DNA of 64,000 nt, from assembly GCF_020923435.1 (NCBI RefSeq), contig NZ_CP087263.1:2127970-2191969 (forward strand), written 5' to 3'. Shown piece by piece: positions 17,662 to 26,647 of the stretch. Below the pieces are notes generated by a model. That model saw only the letters and a program-made list of their open reading frames with translations, had not been told where the DNA came from and did no database searches. Numbering within the stretch: the stretch's first letter is position 1; every line of letters begins with the position of its first letter. The translations under genes were made by a program, and so were the position numbers. This DNA is from Brevibacillus humidisoli. Its GTDB lineage: Bacteria > Bacillota > Bacilli > Brevibacillales > Brevibacillaceae.

Positions 17662-18534
17662 TCATCCTTTCACTTCATCACCGACACGGGACTGTGCTCT
17701 GGCTGCCTTGACCGTATTGGCCAGCAGCATCGTGATCGTCATCGGTCCGACCCCACCTGGTACAGGTGTAATGTATCCGGCTACCTCGGCTACCTCGTCA
17801 AAACGCACGTCACCCACCAGTTTGCCGTTCTCCATGCGATTGACACCCACGTCAATCACGATCGCCCCCGGTGAGACATGTTCTCTGCCGATCAGATGCG
17901 CTTTCCCCACTGCTACGACCAAAATGTCGGCCTGTCGGGTCAACTCTGCCATATTTCTCGTACGGGAATGGCACATCGTAACTGTCGCATTTTCCTGCAG
18001 CAGCAGCAACGAAACTGGCTTTCCGACGATATTGCTGCGCCCAATCACGACGACATGCTTGCCATTCAGATCAGTGCCTGTCCATTTGATCAACTCCACA
18101 ATTCCGTGCGGTGTGCATGGTAGATACGCGTCATTGCCTATCACCATGTTGCCGACATTGATCGGATGAAAACCGTCGACGTCTTTTTCGGCTGGAATCA
18201 CGTCCAGCACGGCCTCTTCAGAGATGTGGGGCGGCAGGGGAAGCTGCACAAGAATCCCATGAATGTTCGGTTTTTCATTCAACTGCTTTATCGTTTGCAG
18301 CAGTTCCTGCTGGCTGATGGTCTCCTGTAAACGAAGAACTTCCGAATAGATGCCCACTTCTTCGCAAGCTTTTACTTTCCCCTTGACATAGGAGTGTGAA
18401 GCAGGATCTTGTCCAACCAAAACAACCGCAAGACCCGGTTCTATTCCGTCTTGCTTCAGTTTTTTCACTTCTTCAGCAATCTCGGCCCGAATCGATTGGG
18501 CCACTGCTTTCCCGTCAATCACTGTTGCTGTCAT
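17662..18534 (-). CDS. folD: Methylenetetrahydrofolate dehydrogenase/cyclohydrolase FolD
   Basis: 290 residues. The active-site Tyr-Lys pair lies in [14 protein letters not shown] near residue 50-56, the Rossmann NADP site in [14 protein letters not shown], and the C-terminal signature is [15 protein letters not shown]. It converts methylene-THF through methenyl-THF to formyl-THF in the cytoplasm, for purines and initiator tRNA. It is the first gene of the folD-xseA-xseB-ispA run. The glycine cleavage system encoded at 46-50 kb makes its substrate. Confidence 0.97.
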   Translation of the reverse strand: MTATVIDGKAVAQSIRAEIAEEVKKLKQDGIEPGLAVVLVGQDPASHSYVKGKVKACEEVGIYSEVLRLQETISQQELLQTIKQLNEKPNIHGILVQLPLPPHISEEAVLDVIPAEKDVDGFHPINVGNMVIGNDAYLPCTPHGIVELIKWTGTDLNGKHVVVIGRSNIVGKPVSLLLLQENATVTMCHSRTRNMAELTRQADILVVAVGKAHLIGREHVSPGAIVIDVGVNRMENGKLVGDVRFDEVAEVAGYITPVPGGVGPMTITMLLANTVKAARAQSRVGDEVKG

Positions 18535-18626
18535 CTCGATGACAACCCCCTTCGCACTGTTCGCTCACCATTAGTGTAGCGAGGTGTCGAGTGGATGTAA
18601 AGGCGAAATTTTATACAACCAATCAC

Positions 18627-19589
18627 TCATAATGTTCGGTTTTTGTGAATAGACCAACCAAGCATCGCTACTCCATATGCGTTGTCACCGGAGTAAGCAG
18701 GATCACAGAAATACAGCTTTGCACCAACTGCTGGGTGCTCCAGTCGTTGAATAAGTCGATCCTGAATGTACTGATTGGCTGCCACCCCGCCGACGATCAA
18801 TATCTCCTTGCTCCACCCCTGTTCCACTGCATGGCGCAGTACTTTCTCCAACGAATTGGCCAGACACTGTTCTGTCGCACGCGCAATCTCGGCAGCAGCA
18901 ACTTCTCCTTTTGATACAGCCCTCAGTAGAGCGGCTTCCGGACCGGAGAGGCTGAACGTTAGCCCGTCCACAGCAGAGGATACACGAAACGAACCTTCCG
19001 CCCTTTGGGCCAGCTTTTCCAGATACGGCCCAGAGGGAAAGGGGAGACCAAGTGCCACACCCACGCGATCAACCAACTGTCCTGCATGCAGGTCGATGGA
19101 CCCGCCGATCTTTTCGATCCGATAGCCGCTCTCGTCCCGTATACAATCGAGTAGCTCCGAGGTGCCGCCAGAGAGGTGAACAGCTAAAAACCGTGCACTT
19201 TGGGGCCGTTCATCCGCCGTAAGCTCCCCGGCAGCAATATGCCCCTCCTGGTGACTGGTCAAGTAGTACGGCACGCCAAGATAGACAGAGAGACACTTGG
19301 CCAAACCTTCGCCTACTTTAAAGACAGGCATGTACGATTGTTCGATCGGTCTAGGCTTCTCGCTGGCGCACACCGCTGCAATCTCTCTGTCCCCCAATTG
19401 CAGTTGGTCGCTCAGCTGAGGCAGGTTCATCACGTGCTGAAAGACGGCTTCTGACTGCTGCAACCCCCGCTTACCTTCTTTGACGCGGAGGAGTTGTCTC
19501 GCTTCAGCAGCAATCTCGCCGTCTTCCCGTACCAGACAGAGTGATGTCCGGTAATTGCTCGTATCGATCCCCAGTATGACTTTATCCAT
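18627..19589 (-). CDS. Kae1/TsaD-domain protein, paralogue of the tRNA t6A enzyme
   Basis: 320 residues with an ASKHA fold like TsaD: GIDTSNYRTSLCLV at the start, the paired His of SHQEGHIAAG (His113 and His117, the metal ligands in TsaD), VHLSGGTSELL, LPFPSGPYLEKLAQ and VGGVAANQYI near the C-terminus. True TsaD modifies A37 of tRNA with threonylcarbamoyl together with TsaB and TsaE. None of those partners is nearby, and the conserved segments diverge, so I read it as a Paenibacillaceae-type paralogue of unproven function lying between nusB and folD. The main TsaD would have to be elsewhere in the genome. Confidence 0.8.
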   Translation of the reverse strand: MDKVILGIDTSNYRTSLCLVREDGEIAAEARQLLRVKEGKRGLQQSEAVFQHVMNLPQLSDQLQLGDREIAAVCASEKPRPIEQSYMPVFKVGEGLAKCLSVYLGVPYYLTSHQEGHIAAGELTADERPQSARFLAVHLSGGTSELLDCIRDESGYRIEKIGGSIDLHAGQLVDRVGVALGLPFPSGPYLEKLAQRAEGSFRVSSAVDGLTFSLSGPEAALLRAVSKGEVAAAEIARATEQCLANSLEKVLRHAVEQGWSKEILIVGGVAANQYIQDRLIQRLEHPAVGAKLYFCDPAYSGDNAYGVAMLGWSIHKNRTL

Positions 19590-19634
19590 TCTCGTTCACC
19601 TGATTTCCATCTGATCCGAGTCTGAAGCTACTCT

Positions 19635-20042
19635 TTACAGCTGCGTTTGTGGACGTTCTTGCAGAAAACTGGAGAGCACACCGTTGACAAACCGGTAGGA
19701 CTGGTCGTCACTGTATAGTTTAGCCAACTCCACGGCCTCATTTAATACCACCTTTTCCGGAAGTTCCGGCTCAAACATCAACTCAAAAAAGGCAAGCCGC
19801 AAGATCGCCCGGTCCACGTTGGCAATTCGCTCCAGTTGCCAGCCCCGCAGGTATTTTTTCAGTTCTTCGTCGATCTGGGGCAGGTGCTTGAGCGTCCCCT
19901 CGACGAGAAACATCAGATAGTCGGTGCCCCCAGGTTCCTGTTCTTCCAGGACCAGATTGATTGCTTCCGGCAGTTCAACTTGGGACATGTCGATTTGAAA
20001 CAGACATTGCACCGCTTTTTCTCGTGCTGTTCTTCGCTTCAT
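19635..20042 (-). CDS. nusB: Transcription antitermination factor NusB
   Basis: About 135 residues, all-helical, with RRTAREKAVQCLFQIDMS at the N-terminus and KVVLNEAVELAKLYSDDQSYRFVNGVL near the C-terminus, the two most conserved NusB segments. It joins NusE on boxA RNA in ribosomal RNA antitermination. The ATG at 20042 has AGGTG upstream, which forms part of the stop region of the preceding gene; GTG 20054 directly follows that stop and is less likely. It ends the asp23-amaP-DUF2273-nusB run. Confidence 0.94.
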   Translation of the reverse strand: MKRRTAREKAVQCLFQIDMSQVELPEAINLVLEEQEPGGTDYLMFLVEGTLKHLPQIDEELKKYLRGWQLERIANVDRAILRLAFFELMFEPELPEKVVLNEAVELAKLYSDDQSYRFVNGVLSSFLQERPQTQL

Positions 20043-20054
20043 GTGCTTGTTCAC

Positions 20055-20279
20055 CTACTGTTTGAATTTGCCAGGCAGGATGCGATCCAGAATATCCCGC
20101 AAATCTTCTTTTTGATCCAGCTTCCGCCCTATATAGTAACCGGTCGACACCAATACAATGAATACAAGGGTGTCCCAAAAACCGACAATCAGATAGATCA
20201 GACCAAAGAAAAAACCGGCGGCTACCCCCAGACATTTGCCCTTGTGTTCCAAAAGCAACTCCCATATCATATCCTTCAC
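20055..20279 (-). CDS. DUF2273 small membrane protein
   Basis: 74 residues with two hydrophobic segments (about 17-35 and 37-52) in the order seen in DUF2273, followed by a charged tail (KLDQKEDLRDILDRILPG). In staphylococci and Bacillus relatives such proteins are encoded with Asp23 and AmaP, and they are thought to belong to the membrane-anchored Asp23 complex. It lies 3 bases after amaP and its stop abuts nusB, so all are in one transcript. No enzymatic activity is expected. Confidence 0.85.
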   Translation of the reverse strand: MKDMIWELLLEHKGKCLGVAAGFFFGLIYLIVGFWDTLVFIVLVSTGYYIGRKLDQKEDLRDILDRILPGKFKQ

Positions 20280-20282
20280 CTT

Positions 20283-20849
20283 CTATTCTACCCGCTTGCT
20301 TCGGATGGCAACATGGTCTGTCGATGCAACCTCGATGACCTTCACCGAAACCTCAGCGATTTCCAGTCCGGTGATCGCCTCTACTCTGGCTTTTACTTCC
20401 GCCTGTAAATTCTGGGTAAGTTCGGGCAGCGGGGTTTCACCGTCGAAACTGAGCCGCAAAGAGATGATGTTCCCCAGGTCTTTGGTGGTAACCTGCGTCT
20501 TCAACTCTCGTACCCCTCTCACCTTTTTTGCAGCCCGCTCAGCGATAGCTCGGATCGTCTCCAAGGAGATACTGACATGACCGTAGTCATTGCGCTGATA
20601 AATCGCTTTATCTTCCCGTATCCGGCGTCCTCGAAAACCGCTGAAGAAAAAGCGGATGCTGATCACAAGGAAGACCACGGCAACTATCAGATAAGGGAGA
20701 TTCATCGTCGTCGAGCCGTAAATATCCGTGAAAAACAGATCAACCCAAGAGCGATGGATCACATTGGAAAACACCCCAATCGCAATCAGGGACAATACGA
20801 TCAAGACGAGACTGTAGATCGTTAGGATAAAGCGGTCAAACAAATTCAC
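20283..20849 (-). CDS. amaP: AmaP-like membrane anchor of Asp23
   Basis: 188 residues: two N-terminal membrane segments (about 5-29 and 49-70) and then a soluble Asp23-like domain (GHVSISLETIRAIAERAAKKVRGVRELKTQV). AmaP of Staphylococcus aureus holds Asp23 at the membrane in the alkaline-shock/envelope stress response. GTG 20849 is the start, with AGGAGG seven bases upstream; the ATG two bases upstream of it is followed at once by TGA. The 68-bp tandem duplication lies directly before it and contributes its ribosome site. Confidence 0.87.
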   Translation of the reverse strand: MNLFDRFILTIYSLVLIVLSLIAIGVFSNVIHRSWVDLFFTDIYGSTTMNLPYLIVAVVFLVISIRFFFSGFRGRRIREDKAIYQRNDYGHVSISLETIRAIAERAAKKVRGVRELKTQVTTKDLGNIISLRLSFDGETPLPELTQNLQAEVKARVEAITGLEIAEVSVKVIEVASTDHVAIRSKRVE

Positions 20850-20857
20850 ATCGGCTC

Positions 20858-20998
20858 CTCCTTACTCGCGACTACTACGTTGATATAGCTTCCCTGCAAG
20901 AGCGAGAACGTGTGCCCTTCGGGTGCTCCTTACTCGCGACTACTACGTTGATATAGCTTCCCTGCAAGAGCGAGAACGTGTGCCCTTCGGGTGCTCCT
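20858..20998. repeat. Perfect 68-bp tandem duplication
   Basis: Copy 1 is 20858-20925 and copy 2 is 20926-20993, identical throughout, with the first five bases of a third copy at 20994-20998. Each begins CTCCTTACTCGCG on the plus strand, which on the minus strand supplies AGGAG just as needed for amaP. A CCC-TTC-GGG mini-hairpin lies inside each unit. It fills the asp23-amaP gap. Confidence 0.95.
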
Positions 20999-21004
20999 CA
21001 TGCA

Positions 21005-21034
21005 GAAAATGCCCCCTTTGTTGGGGGCATTTGG
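21005..21034 (-). terminator. Hairpin after the asp23-like gene
   Basis: AAATGCCCCC pairs with GGGGGCATTT around AACAAA and is followed by only TC on the minus strand. It could terminate or attenuate transcription from the asp23-like gene into amaP. Confidence 0.6.
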
Positions 21035-21041
21035 TAATGGG

Positions 21042-21467
21042 TTAGCGGACCCTCTGATACTCCTCCGCTTGATTTTGCGCAACAACCGGTTGCACTTTCT
21101 CTTCCGGCTTCAGCTCAACATCGACGATATGTACATTAACCTCAACGACCGACAGACCGGTCATGCTCTCAATCGCACTGCTTACACTGTCTTGTATATT
21201 TCGGGCCACTTCCGGGATTCGGTAGCCGTATTTGACAACAATAGACACGTCAACAGCCGCTTCACGTGAACCAACCTCGACACGGACGCCGCGCGCAACG
21301 TTTTTGCGTCCCAGACGTTCAGCGATATCGCCGACGAACCCCCCGCTCATCTGCGCTACACCTTCGACCTCCGAGGCGGCCATTCCTGCGATGACTTCCA
21401 GCACTTCGGGAGCGATCTGGACTTTGCCAAGTTCTGTTTTTTCTGTATCAGCCGTGTACTCTTCCAT
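21042..21467 (-). CDS. yqhY: Asp23/Gls24 family envelope stress protein (YqhY)
   Basis: 141 residues with the Asp23 domain: GKVQIAPEVLEVIAGMAASEVEGV, then a Gly-rich loop, VDVSIVVKYGYRIPEVARNIQ and VVEVNVHIVDVEL. In B. subtilis the homologue YqhY is encoded with accBC, and its loss is linked to disturbed fatty-acid synthesis. Here too it lies directly downstream of accC. ATG 21467 is preceded by GGAGGTG; the GTG inside that site would give three more residues but is not spaced for use. A hairpin after the stop separates it from amaP. Confidence 0.93.
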   Translation of the reverse strand: MEEYTADTEKTELGKVQIAPEVLEVIAGMAASEVEGVAQMSGGFVGDIAERLGRKNVARGVRVEVGSREAAVDVSIVVKYGYRIPEVARNIQDSVSSAIESMTGLSVVEVNVHIVDVELKPEEKVQPVVAQNQAEEYQRVR

Positions 21468-21520
21468 CGTTCGCACCTCCCTATGGGTTTACTCTCCATT
21501 ATAGCAACGCCAGGCTTTTT

Positions 21521-22882
21521 TTACAAACTACTTTCGTCCAGCTTTAAGTCATAGGTGTCAAGGAACTTGGTATCAAACTCCCCACTGACAAACTGTTCAT
21601 GATCCAATACTTTTAAATGGAATGGAATCGTCGTCGAAATGCCATCGATCACGAATTCCGAGAGAGCGCGTTTCATTCTCTCGATCGCTTCGCGGCGATC
21701 TTTCCCCCAGACGATCACCTTGGCAATCATCGAATCGTAAAACGGCGGGATCTGATATCCACTATAGGCGGCACTGTCGACGCGCACGCCAAATCCGCCA
21801 GGAGGCAGGTAATGGGTGATGCGCCCCGGCGAGGGCATGAAGTTCTTGACCGGGTTTTCCGCGTTGATCCGGCACTCGATCGCCCAGCCGTCCAGTTTCA
21901 CATCTTCTTGCGAGAAGGAGAGCGGAAGACCGGCCGCCACGTTGATCTGTTCCTTGATCAGATCAAAGCCGGACACCCATTCTGTCACCGGGTGTTCTAC
22001 CTGAATCCGTGTGTTCATCTCCATGAAGTAAAACTTGCCGTGTTTATCCAACAAGAATTCAACCGTTCCCGCCCCGTGGTAGTTGACCGCTTTTGCCGCC
22101 GCAACGGCTGCCAGCCCCATCTCGGCCCGCAGCTCTTCACTCAGGGCAGGCGAGGGTGCCTCCTCGATCAGCTTTTGGTGACGACGTTGAATGGAACAGT
22201 CCCGCTCCCCGATGTAGACGACATTGCCGTGTTTGTCCGCCATGATCTGGATCTCCACGTGGCGCGGTCCTTCCACAAACTTTTCCAAGTAGACGCCGGG
22301 ATTGCCAAAGGCGGTCTTCGCTTCGTTCTGCGCCTGACGGATCGCTTTTTCCAGTTCCTGATCATCGTTTGCCACACGCATCCCGCGTCCGCCGCCGCCT
22401 GCCGTCGCTTTCACCATGACAGGATAGCCGATCTGCTGCGCCGTCTCGATCGCCTCCTCCACGTTTTCGATCAGCCCGTCCGTACCGGGAACAATCGGAA
22501 CCCCTGCTTGTTTCATCGTCTCTTTGGCTGTCGATTTGTCACCCATCTTGGTAATCGCATCGGGTTCTGGACCGATAAAGGCGATGTTGCAGGCGGCACA
22601 TATCTCGGCAAAGTCAGCGTTTTCAGCAAGGAAGCCGTATCCGGGATGAATCGCGTCAACCCCTATCTTGGCAGCCAGACTCATCAGATTCGCCATGTTG
22701 AGATAGCTCTCTTTGGAAGAGGTTGGTCCGATGCAGTACGCCTCGTCAGCCAGCTTGACGTGCAGCGACTCGCGGTCGGCTTCGGAATAGACGGCTACCG
22801 TTCGGATCCCCATTTCGCGACACGCACGGATAATCCGCACGGCGATTTCACCGCGATTGGCGATTAGGATTTTCTGAAACAT
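21521..22882 (-). CDS. accC: Acetyl-CoA carboxylase, biotin carboxylase subunit
   Basis: 453 residues with an ATP-grasp fold: [14 protein letters not shown] at the N-terminus, [14 protein letters not shown] as the glycine-rich ATP loop near 160, [13 protein letters not shown], and [18 protein letters not shown]. It carboxylates biotin on AccB using bicarbonate and ATP, the first half reaction of malonyl-CoA synthesis. ATG 22882 follows GGAGGGTG; it is 17 bases after the accB stop. The carboxyltransferase subunits are not in the window. Confidence 0.98.
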   Translation of the reverse strand: MFQKILIANRGEIAVRIIRACREMGIRTVAVYSEADRESLHVKLADEAYCIGPTSSKESYLNMANLMSLAAKIGVDAIHPGYGFLAENADFAEICAACNIAFIGPEPDAITKMGDKSTAKETMKQAGVPIVPGTDGLIENVEEAIETAQQIGYPVMVKATAGGGGRGMRVANDDQELEKAIRQAQNEAKTAFGNPGVYLEKFVEGPRHVEIQIMADKHGNVVYIGERDCSIQRRHQKLIEEAPSPALSEELRAEMGLAAVAAAKAVNYHGAGTVEFLLDKHGKFYFMEMNTRIQVEHPVTEWVSGFDLIKEQINVAAGLPLSFSQEDVKLDGWAIECRINAENPVKNFMPSPGRITHYLPPGGFGVRVDSAAYSGYQIPPFYDSMIAKVIVWGKDRREAIERMKRALSEFVIDGISTTIPFHLKVLDHEQFVSGEFDTKFLDTYDLKLDESSL

Positions 22883-22899
22883 CCTGCTTCACCCTCCGT

Positions 22900-23430
22900 T
22901 TATTCTGGCTTAACGAGGAACAGGGGCTGACCATACTCGACCAACTGCCCATCCTCCACCAGCACTTTGACGATCTCGCCGGTCACTTCCGCTTCAATCT
23001 CGTTAAACAGCTTCATCGCTTCCAGAATGCAGACTACTTTGTTCGCTGTCACCTTATCCCCTGGTTCAACGTAGGACGGTTTGCCGGGCTCCGGCGAACG
23101 ATAAAAGGTGCCAACCATTGGTGCCGTAATTTTATGTAGGTTAGCATCATCAGCAGGGGCCGTTTCAGCAGCTTTCGCTTGTGCCGACTGCTCTTGCGCC
23201 ACAGGTGCGGGCTGCACATCAGGCACAGGGGAGGCCACAACTGTTGTCGGCTGCACCTGTACAGGTGCGGGCTGTGCTGCAGAAGCGGGTGCAGGTACAG
23301 ATGTTTCAACGACAGGGGCGAGATTCTTTTTGATGCTTAGTTTGGAACCTTCCCACTCGAGCTTGAACTCTTGTATGCTTGATTGGTCAATTAACTTGAT
23401 CATTTCTCGAATCTCGTGAAGTTTGAACAT
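22900..23430 (-). CDS. accB: Biotin carboxyl carrier protein of acetyl-CoA carboxylase
   Basis: 176 residues. A short N-terminal helical region is followed by a Pro/Ala/Gln/Val-rich flexible linker (about 40-95) and the biotinyl domain, with Lys140 in [11 protein letters not shown] as the biotinylation site. It carries carboxybiotin between AccC and the transferase. The linker makes it slightly longer than many homologues. It heads the accB-accC-yqhY unit. Confidence 0.98.
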   Translation of the reverse strand: MFKLHEIREMIKLIDQSSIQEFKLEWEGSKLSIKKNLAPVVETSVPAPASAAQPAPVQVQPTTVVASPVPDVQPAPVAQEQSAQAKAAETAPADDANLHKITAPMVGTFYRSPEPGKPSYVEPGDKVTANKVVCILEAMKLFNEIEAEVTGEIVKVLVEDGQLVEYGQPLFLVKPE

Positions 23431-23565
23431 CTTTCGTTCACTCCTTGTTCTTCATCTCACAATTCTTAAAAGAGACTTCGCAAAGCAGTTGAACCCATAA
23501 ATAATATGGTAACTTCTTGCTCGTACAACGTCAAGGAATGCTTTCCCGGCCGGCTGACAACCTGG

Positions 23566-24492
23566 TCAGTCGGATGATCCCAGCTTGATTAACTCCTCCA
23601 GCAATAGCTGTGATTTATAAGCCTCGTCCGCATCGACACTCGGTTTACTGTCTCCGATAATCGATTCCATGAAGTGAAGCACGGCCCCTTCAAATCCTCT
23701 GCGCTTTAAAATGGTATCCCAAGACGCCGGCTTCGCTCTCATCACCAGCCCCTTTTCTTCCCGCTCCCAGACCTCGAGATCCGTTACCCGAATCACATGT
23801 CCATCAGCGGTCCATTCTACATGCTCCCGATTGGATCCTGCTCTCCTGTGCATTGCCGTCGACAGCCCAACCCCAACGTTGGACAGGTAGCTATGCTGTG
23901 CGTACAGCAACCGTCCTCGTTCGTCTGTCACAATCCGGCCGCCTGTGCACTTGACCTCATCAGCGGCCAACCATCTGACGAGATCGACCAGATGGATGTA
24001 ATCGTCAAGCAGAGTTTGCTCATGAGGTTCATCCCTAATCCCGTCAATCCGGTGTTTGTCCGTCCGAATCCAGGCCATTCGCCCCGCTTCAGCCTTCGCT
24101 TGCACATAGAGCGGAGCAAATCGTCGGTTGAAGCCGACCATCACTTTCCTGCCGGTCTTTGCGCAAAGCACGGCCAGCCCTTCCGCTTCCTCGAGGGTTG
24201 CCGCCAGCGGTTTGTCCACGTAGACATCGATGCCTTTTGACAACAATTTTGCAACGACTTCATAGTGGGTCTCAGTCGAACTATGGACAAACACCGCGTC
24301 CACCTCCCGCACCAGTGCTGCCATATTCGGAAACGATTGGATGCGGTACTGTGCACATATGTCATCACGCTTGCTTTGAGTAGGAGAGAACGCGCCAACC
24401 AGGCTCCAGCCCTGCTGCTGAGACAAAATGGGCAGGTACGCCTTCTGGGCAATGCTGCCCAGTCCGATTACACCAATACGCGGCTTTCGCAA
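23566..24492 (-). CDS. Gfo/Idh/MocA family oxidoreductase
   Basis: About 308 residues. The N-terminal Rossmann fold shows GVIGLGSIAQKAYLP, and a family signature, VDKPLAATLEEAEGL, follows with the catalytic-type Lys; the C-terminal half holds HxxD-like DDYIHLVDLVRWL. Such enzymes oxidise or reduce sugars with NAD(P). The start is TTG at 24492, seven bases from GGAGG; the ATG 24516 start would place the ribosome site inside the gene. It is inserted between spoIIIAH and accB, where B. subtilis has nothing, and the substrate is unknown. Confidence 0.88.
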   Translation of the reverse strand: MRKPRIGVIGLGSIAQKAYLPILSQQQGWSLVGAFSPTQSKRDDICAQYRIQSFPNMAALVREVDAVFVHSSTETHYEVVAKLLSKGIDVYVDKPLAATLEEAEGLAVLCAKTGRKVMVGFNRRFAPLYVQAKAEAGRMAWIRTDKHRIDGIRDEPHEQTLLDDYIHLVDLVRWLAADEVKCTGGRIVTDERGRLLYAQHSYLSNVGVGLSTAMHRRAGSNREHVEWTADGHVIRVTDLEVWEREEKGLVMRAKPASWDTILKRRGFEGAVLHFMESIIGDSKPSVDADEAYKSQLLLEELIKLGSSD

Positions 24493-24552
24493 GGGTTCCC
24501 CTCCTATTCGTCTCATGTAAACGTTTCGGCATCGATGCCGCTATTCCTGCAC

Positions 24553-24583
24553 AAAAAAGGCAACCGGGGTGTGGCGGCTGCCT
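24553..24583 (-). terminator. spoIIIA operon terminator
   Basis: Minus strand: GGCAGCCG pairs with CGGTTGCC around CCACACCC, followed by TTTTTTG. It lies after spoIIIAH. Confidence 0.75.
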
Positions 24584-24655
24584 ACTCACTCTTATTTCTA
24601 CACTGTGGGTGCAGAGAAATCAGCTTATGCGCTCTCCGTCACATGTTGTAAAACG

Positions 24656-25294
24656 TTACGGTCGAGAACTAACGGTCACTTGATATCCAGGAACATTCAG
24701 GTGTTGTTTAGCCATCGCGATAATATCAACCACCTGCTTGCGGTCCAGTTTGTCGGCTTGGACAATCACCTTGACACTCTCGTTCTGGGCTAGGACGACA
24801 GCATCCTTGTAGCCATCCGCTTTCAGTATTTCTTCGAGGGCCATTATGTTGTTCTGCAGGGCGGACAGTTCATCGTGACGCGCTCTTGCTTCCACCATCG
24901 CTTGCGGCGAACTGTCCGGATTGACGATAATCTCCATCTGTTCATCTTTTTGCTTTTCAATCAACGCTTCCCGATTGAGCTTGATGCTCTGAAACGTTTC
25001 ATTACCGGCTTGAGCCAGAATGGACGAATCCTCGACGGTAGTACTTTCTCCCCCCGCTGCTGCCTCATCGGTAAAGCTGCCATCAGGCGTTCCTTCAACA
25101 GGAGCAGCATCGGGGGCCGGTTGGTCTGTCTGCTCGGTCTCCACCTGTACGCCGGACAGCGAATCTTGCTGCCCTGTCGGTTCTCCCAGCGCAGGCGTTT
25201 GTTCGCTTGGGCCTTTTACCAGGTAGTACCCGGACAGTACGACCATTACGGCCAACATTGTTAACAACCACACTGTTTGTTTGCGTACAACCAT
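24656..25294 (-). CDS. spoIIIAH: SpoIIIAH
   Basis: 212 residues: one N-terminal membrane segment (about 8-25), an extracytoplasmic linker rich in acidic residues, Gly and Thr (about 30-95), and a C-terminal ring-building domain (EEILKADGYKDAVVLAQ to VPGYQVTVSS). In the mother cell outer forespore membrane it binds SpoIIQ across the intermembrane space, forming the feeding-tube channel required for sigma-G activity. It is the last gene of the operon, followed by the terminator. The linker has no close counterpart that I recognise. Confidence 0.95.
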   Translation of the reverse strand: MVVRKQTVWLLTMLAVMVVLSGYYLVKGPSEQTPALGEPTGQQDSLSGVQVETEQTDQPAPDAAPVEGTPDGSFTDEAAAGGESTTVEDSSILAQAGNETFQSIKLNREALIEKQKDEQMEIIVNPDSSPQAMVEARARHDELSALQNNIMALEEILKADGYKDAVVLAQNESVKVIVQADKLDRKQVVDIIAMAKQHLNVPGYQVTVSSRP

Positions 25295-25306
25295 CTTGAC
25301 AACCTC

Positions 25307-25936
25307 CTACTTTTTTTTGGGTAATACCGAGATTTTATAGGCCGGTACATCCAACACTTTTTGTACCGCTTCCAAGATCCACGCTTTTACCTGAATATTC
25401 TCTGCTCCCTTGGCAACCACCAACACTCCTCTCACTTTTGGTTTGACCGTTTTGAGTACGACGGGATGCTCCTGTTTTGAACCTTGAACGACAACAACCT
25501 GCTCATTTCTGGTCTGATCCGTCTGGTTGCGAGTTGCCTTGTCCTTATCCGTTTCTTTGGTCGTAGCGGAGCGGATGTCGCGGTTTTTCTCCACCACCAC
25601 TTCCGGGGTAGAATCCAGATTGACCATCACTTCCACCTGCCCTACCCCGATTACCGTTTCCAGGATTTCGGCCAGTTGGGTCTCGTACATGTTTTCATAC
25701 TCCTGTATTTCGTCGTTACTGACCGAGCCACCGCTTGCCGGTGCAGACGGTTCCTGCTCCGGTACCTGTGCGGAAAACAGGTCGCTGGTAGAGGATTGGT
25801 CCGGCTCGACGGAAAGGAAATCGGTAAAAATCATGACCGCAGCCCCGATACAAAACAGCAGGATAAAGTAGTGAATCGGTTTCATCTGTTTGTTGTCCGG
25901 ATCGCCTGCCAGTATCTGTTTCAGCTTGGACAGCAT
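25307..25936 (-). CDS. spoIIIAG: SpoIIIAG
   Basis: 209 residues with one membrane segment near residues 22-40, then a ring-forming extracytoplasmic domain (EVMVNLDSTPEVVVEKNRD, later GVLVVAKGAENIQVKAWILEAVQKVLDVPAYKI split by a linker). SpoIIIAG rings form part of the mother cell-forespore channel. ATG 25936 is seven bases from a GGGGGG site; the TTG one codon earlier is closer to it. It ends 12 bases before spoIIIAH. Confidence 0.95.
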   Translation of the reverse strand: MLSKLKQILAGDPDNKQMKPIHYFILLFCIGAAVMIFTDFLSVEPDQSSTSDLFSAQVPEQEPSAPASGGSVSNDEIQEYENMYETQLAEILETVIGVGQVEVMVNLDSTPEVVVEKNRDIRSATTKETDKDKATRNQTDQTRNEQVVVVQGSKQEHPVVLKTVKPKVRGVLVVAKGAENIQVKAWILEAVQKVLDVPAYKISVLPKKK

Positions 25937-25962
25937 CAACTATCCCCCCTTTTGCCAATCGG

Positions 25963-26640
25963 TCAGCCAGTTTCATTCTCTTTGGCACTGATCACCCTGA
26001 CCTGATCAGGCGCTACCTGCCAGTCCTGGGCAACTTGCGCAGCAATCTCCCGGTACAAAGCAGTATGCTGCTGACCGGAAACAGGGACACTGTCGAACTC
26101 CTTGGACTGCGACTCACTCCCCACTTCGATCTCGATGGGCCGGATGGGGCGAACGGGATCCTCCTTTTCGGGCGACTTCTGCTCACCCCCTTTGTCTTCG
26201 GATACGACCACCGTGATCGCTTCAATGTCCGGTGTGCTCTCACCGGATTGACGGAATCGAACGTCGACGGAAGAGACCTCTATCCCATAAGCAGAGAGGA
26301 CCTGCTGACGAATCAGCGATTCCATCTGCCCGCTAACATACCTTTCCATCTGCTCGTCCTGCTGCTGCATCAGCTTTTTGGACAGCGACTCCCACTGTGG
26401 ATTCGGCTCGTCGCGGGCTTCAAACTCTTGCTGATAGCTGCTGAGCCGCAGAGCCAATTCTTCGGGTGGGATGCGAAACAAGGTAAAGACGGGGGACATG
26501 ATCGTCAGCAAGATGATCAAGCCCATCACCATCTTGACGTAACGCTGTAAACTGGTGTTCGGCAGGATCAAGTCCAGAAAGGCTGCCAACAGGACGAGCA
26601 AGATGATCTTTTTTAGCCACAAAGTGAACCATTCCACCAT
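25963..26640 (-). CDS. spoIIIAF: SpoIIIAF
   Basis: 225 residues. Two membrane segments lie at the N-terminus (about 9-26 and 36-54), then a soluble domain with VSSVDVRFRQSGESTPDIEAITVVVSED, similar to the ring-building fold. The middle holds a charged, weakly conserved stretch (about 155-190). It is a component of the SpoIIIA complex in the outer forespore membrane. The ATG has GGTAGGTG upstream and is 7 bases after the spoIIIAE stop. Confidence 0.94.
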   Translation of the reverse strand: MVEWFTLWLKKIILLVLLAAFLDLILPNTSLQRYVKMVMGLIILLTIMSPVFTLFRIPPEELALRLSSYQQEFEARDEPNPQWESLSKKLMQQQDEQMERYVSGQMESLIRQQVLSAYGIEVSSVDVRFRQSGESTPDIEAITVVVSEDKGGEQKSPEKEDPVRPIRPIEIEVGSESQSKEFDSVPVSGQQHTALYREIAAQVAQDWQVAPDQVRVISAKENETG

Positions 26641-26647
26641 GTCTCAC

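Noticed and set aside
20858-20998. 68-bp duplication as an insertion sequence or attachment site
   Set aside because: No transposase, no inverted ends and no integrase; it is a simple tandem duplication.
20929-21003. 23-codon minus-strand ATG frame in the duplication
   Set aside because: No ribosome site, and the unit length breaks the frame in the second copy.
21617-22867. 416-residue open frame on the plus strand opposite accC
   Set aside because: It mirrors accC in another frame, has no ribosome site and shows no family motif; accC is certain.
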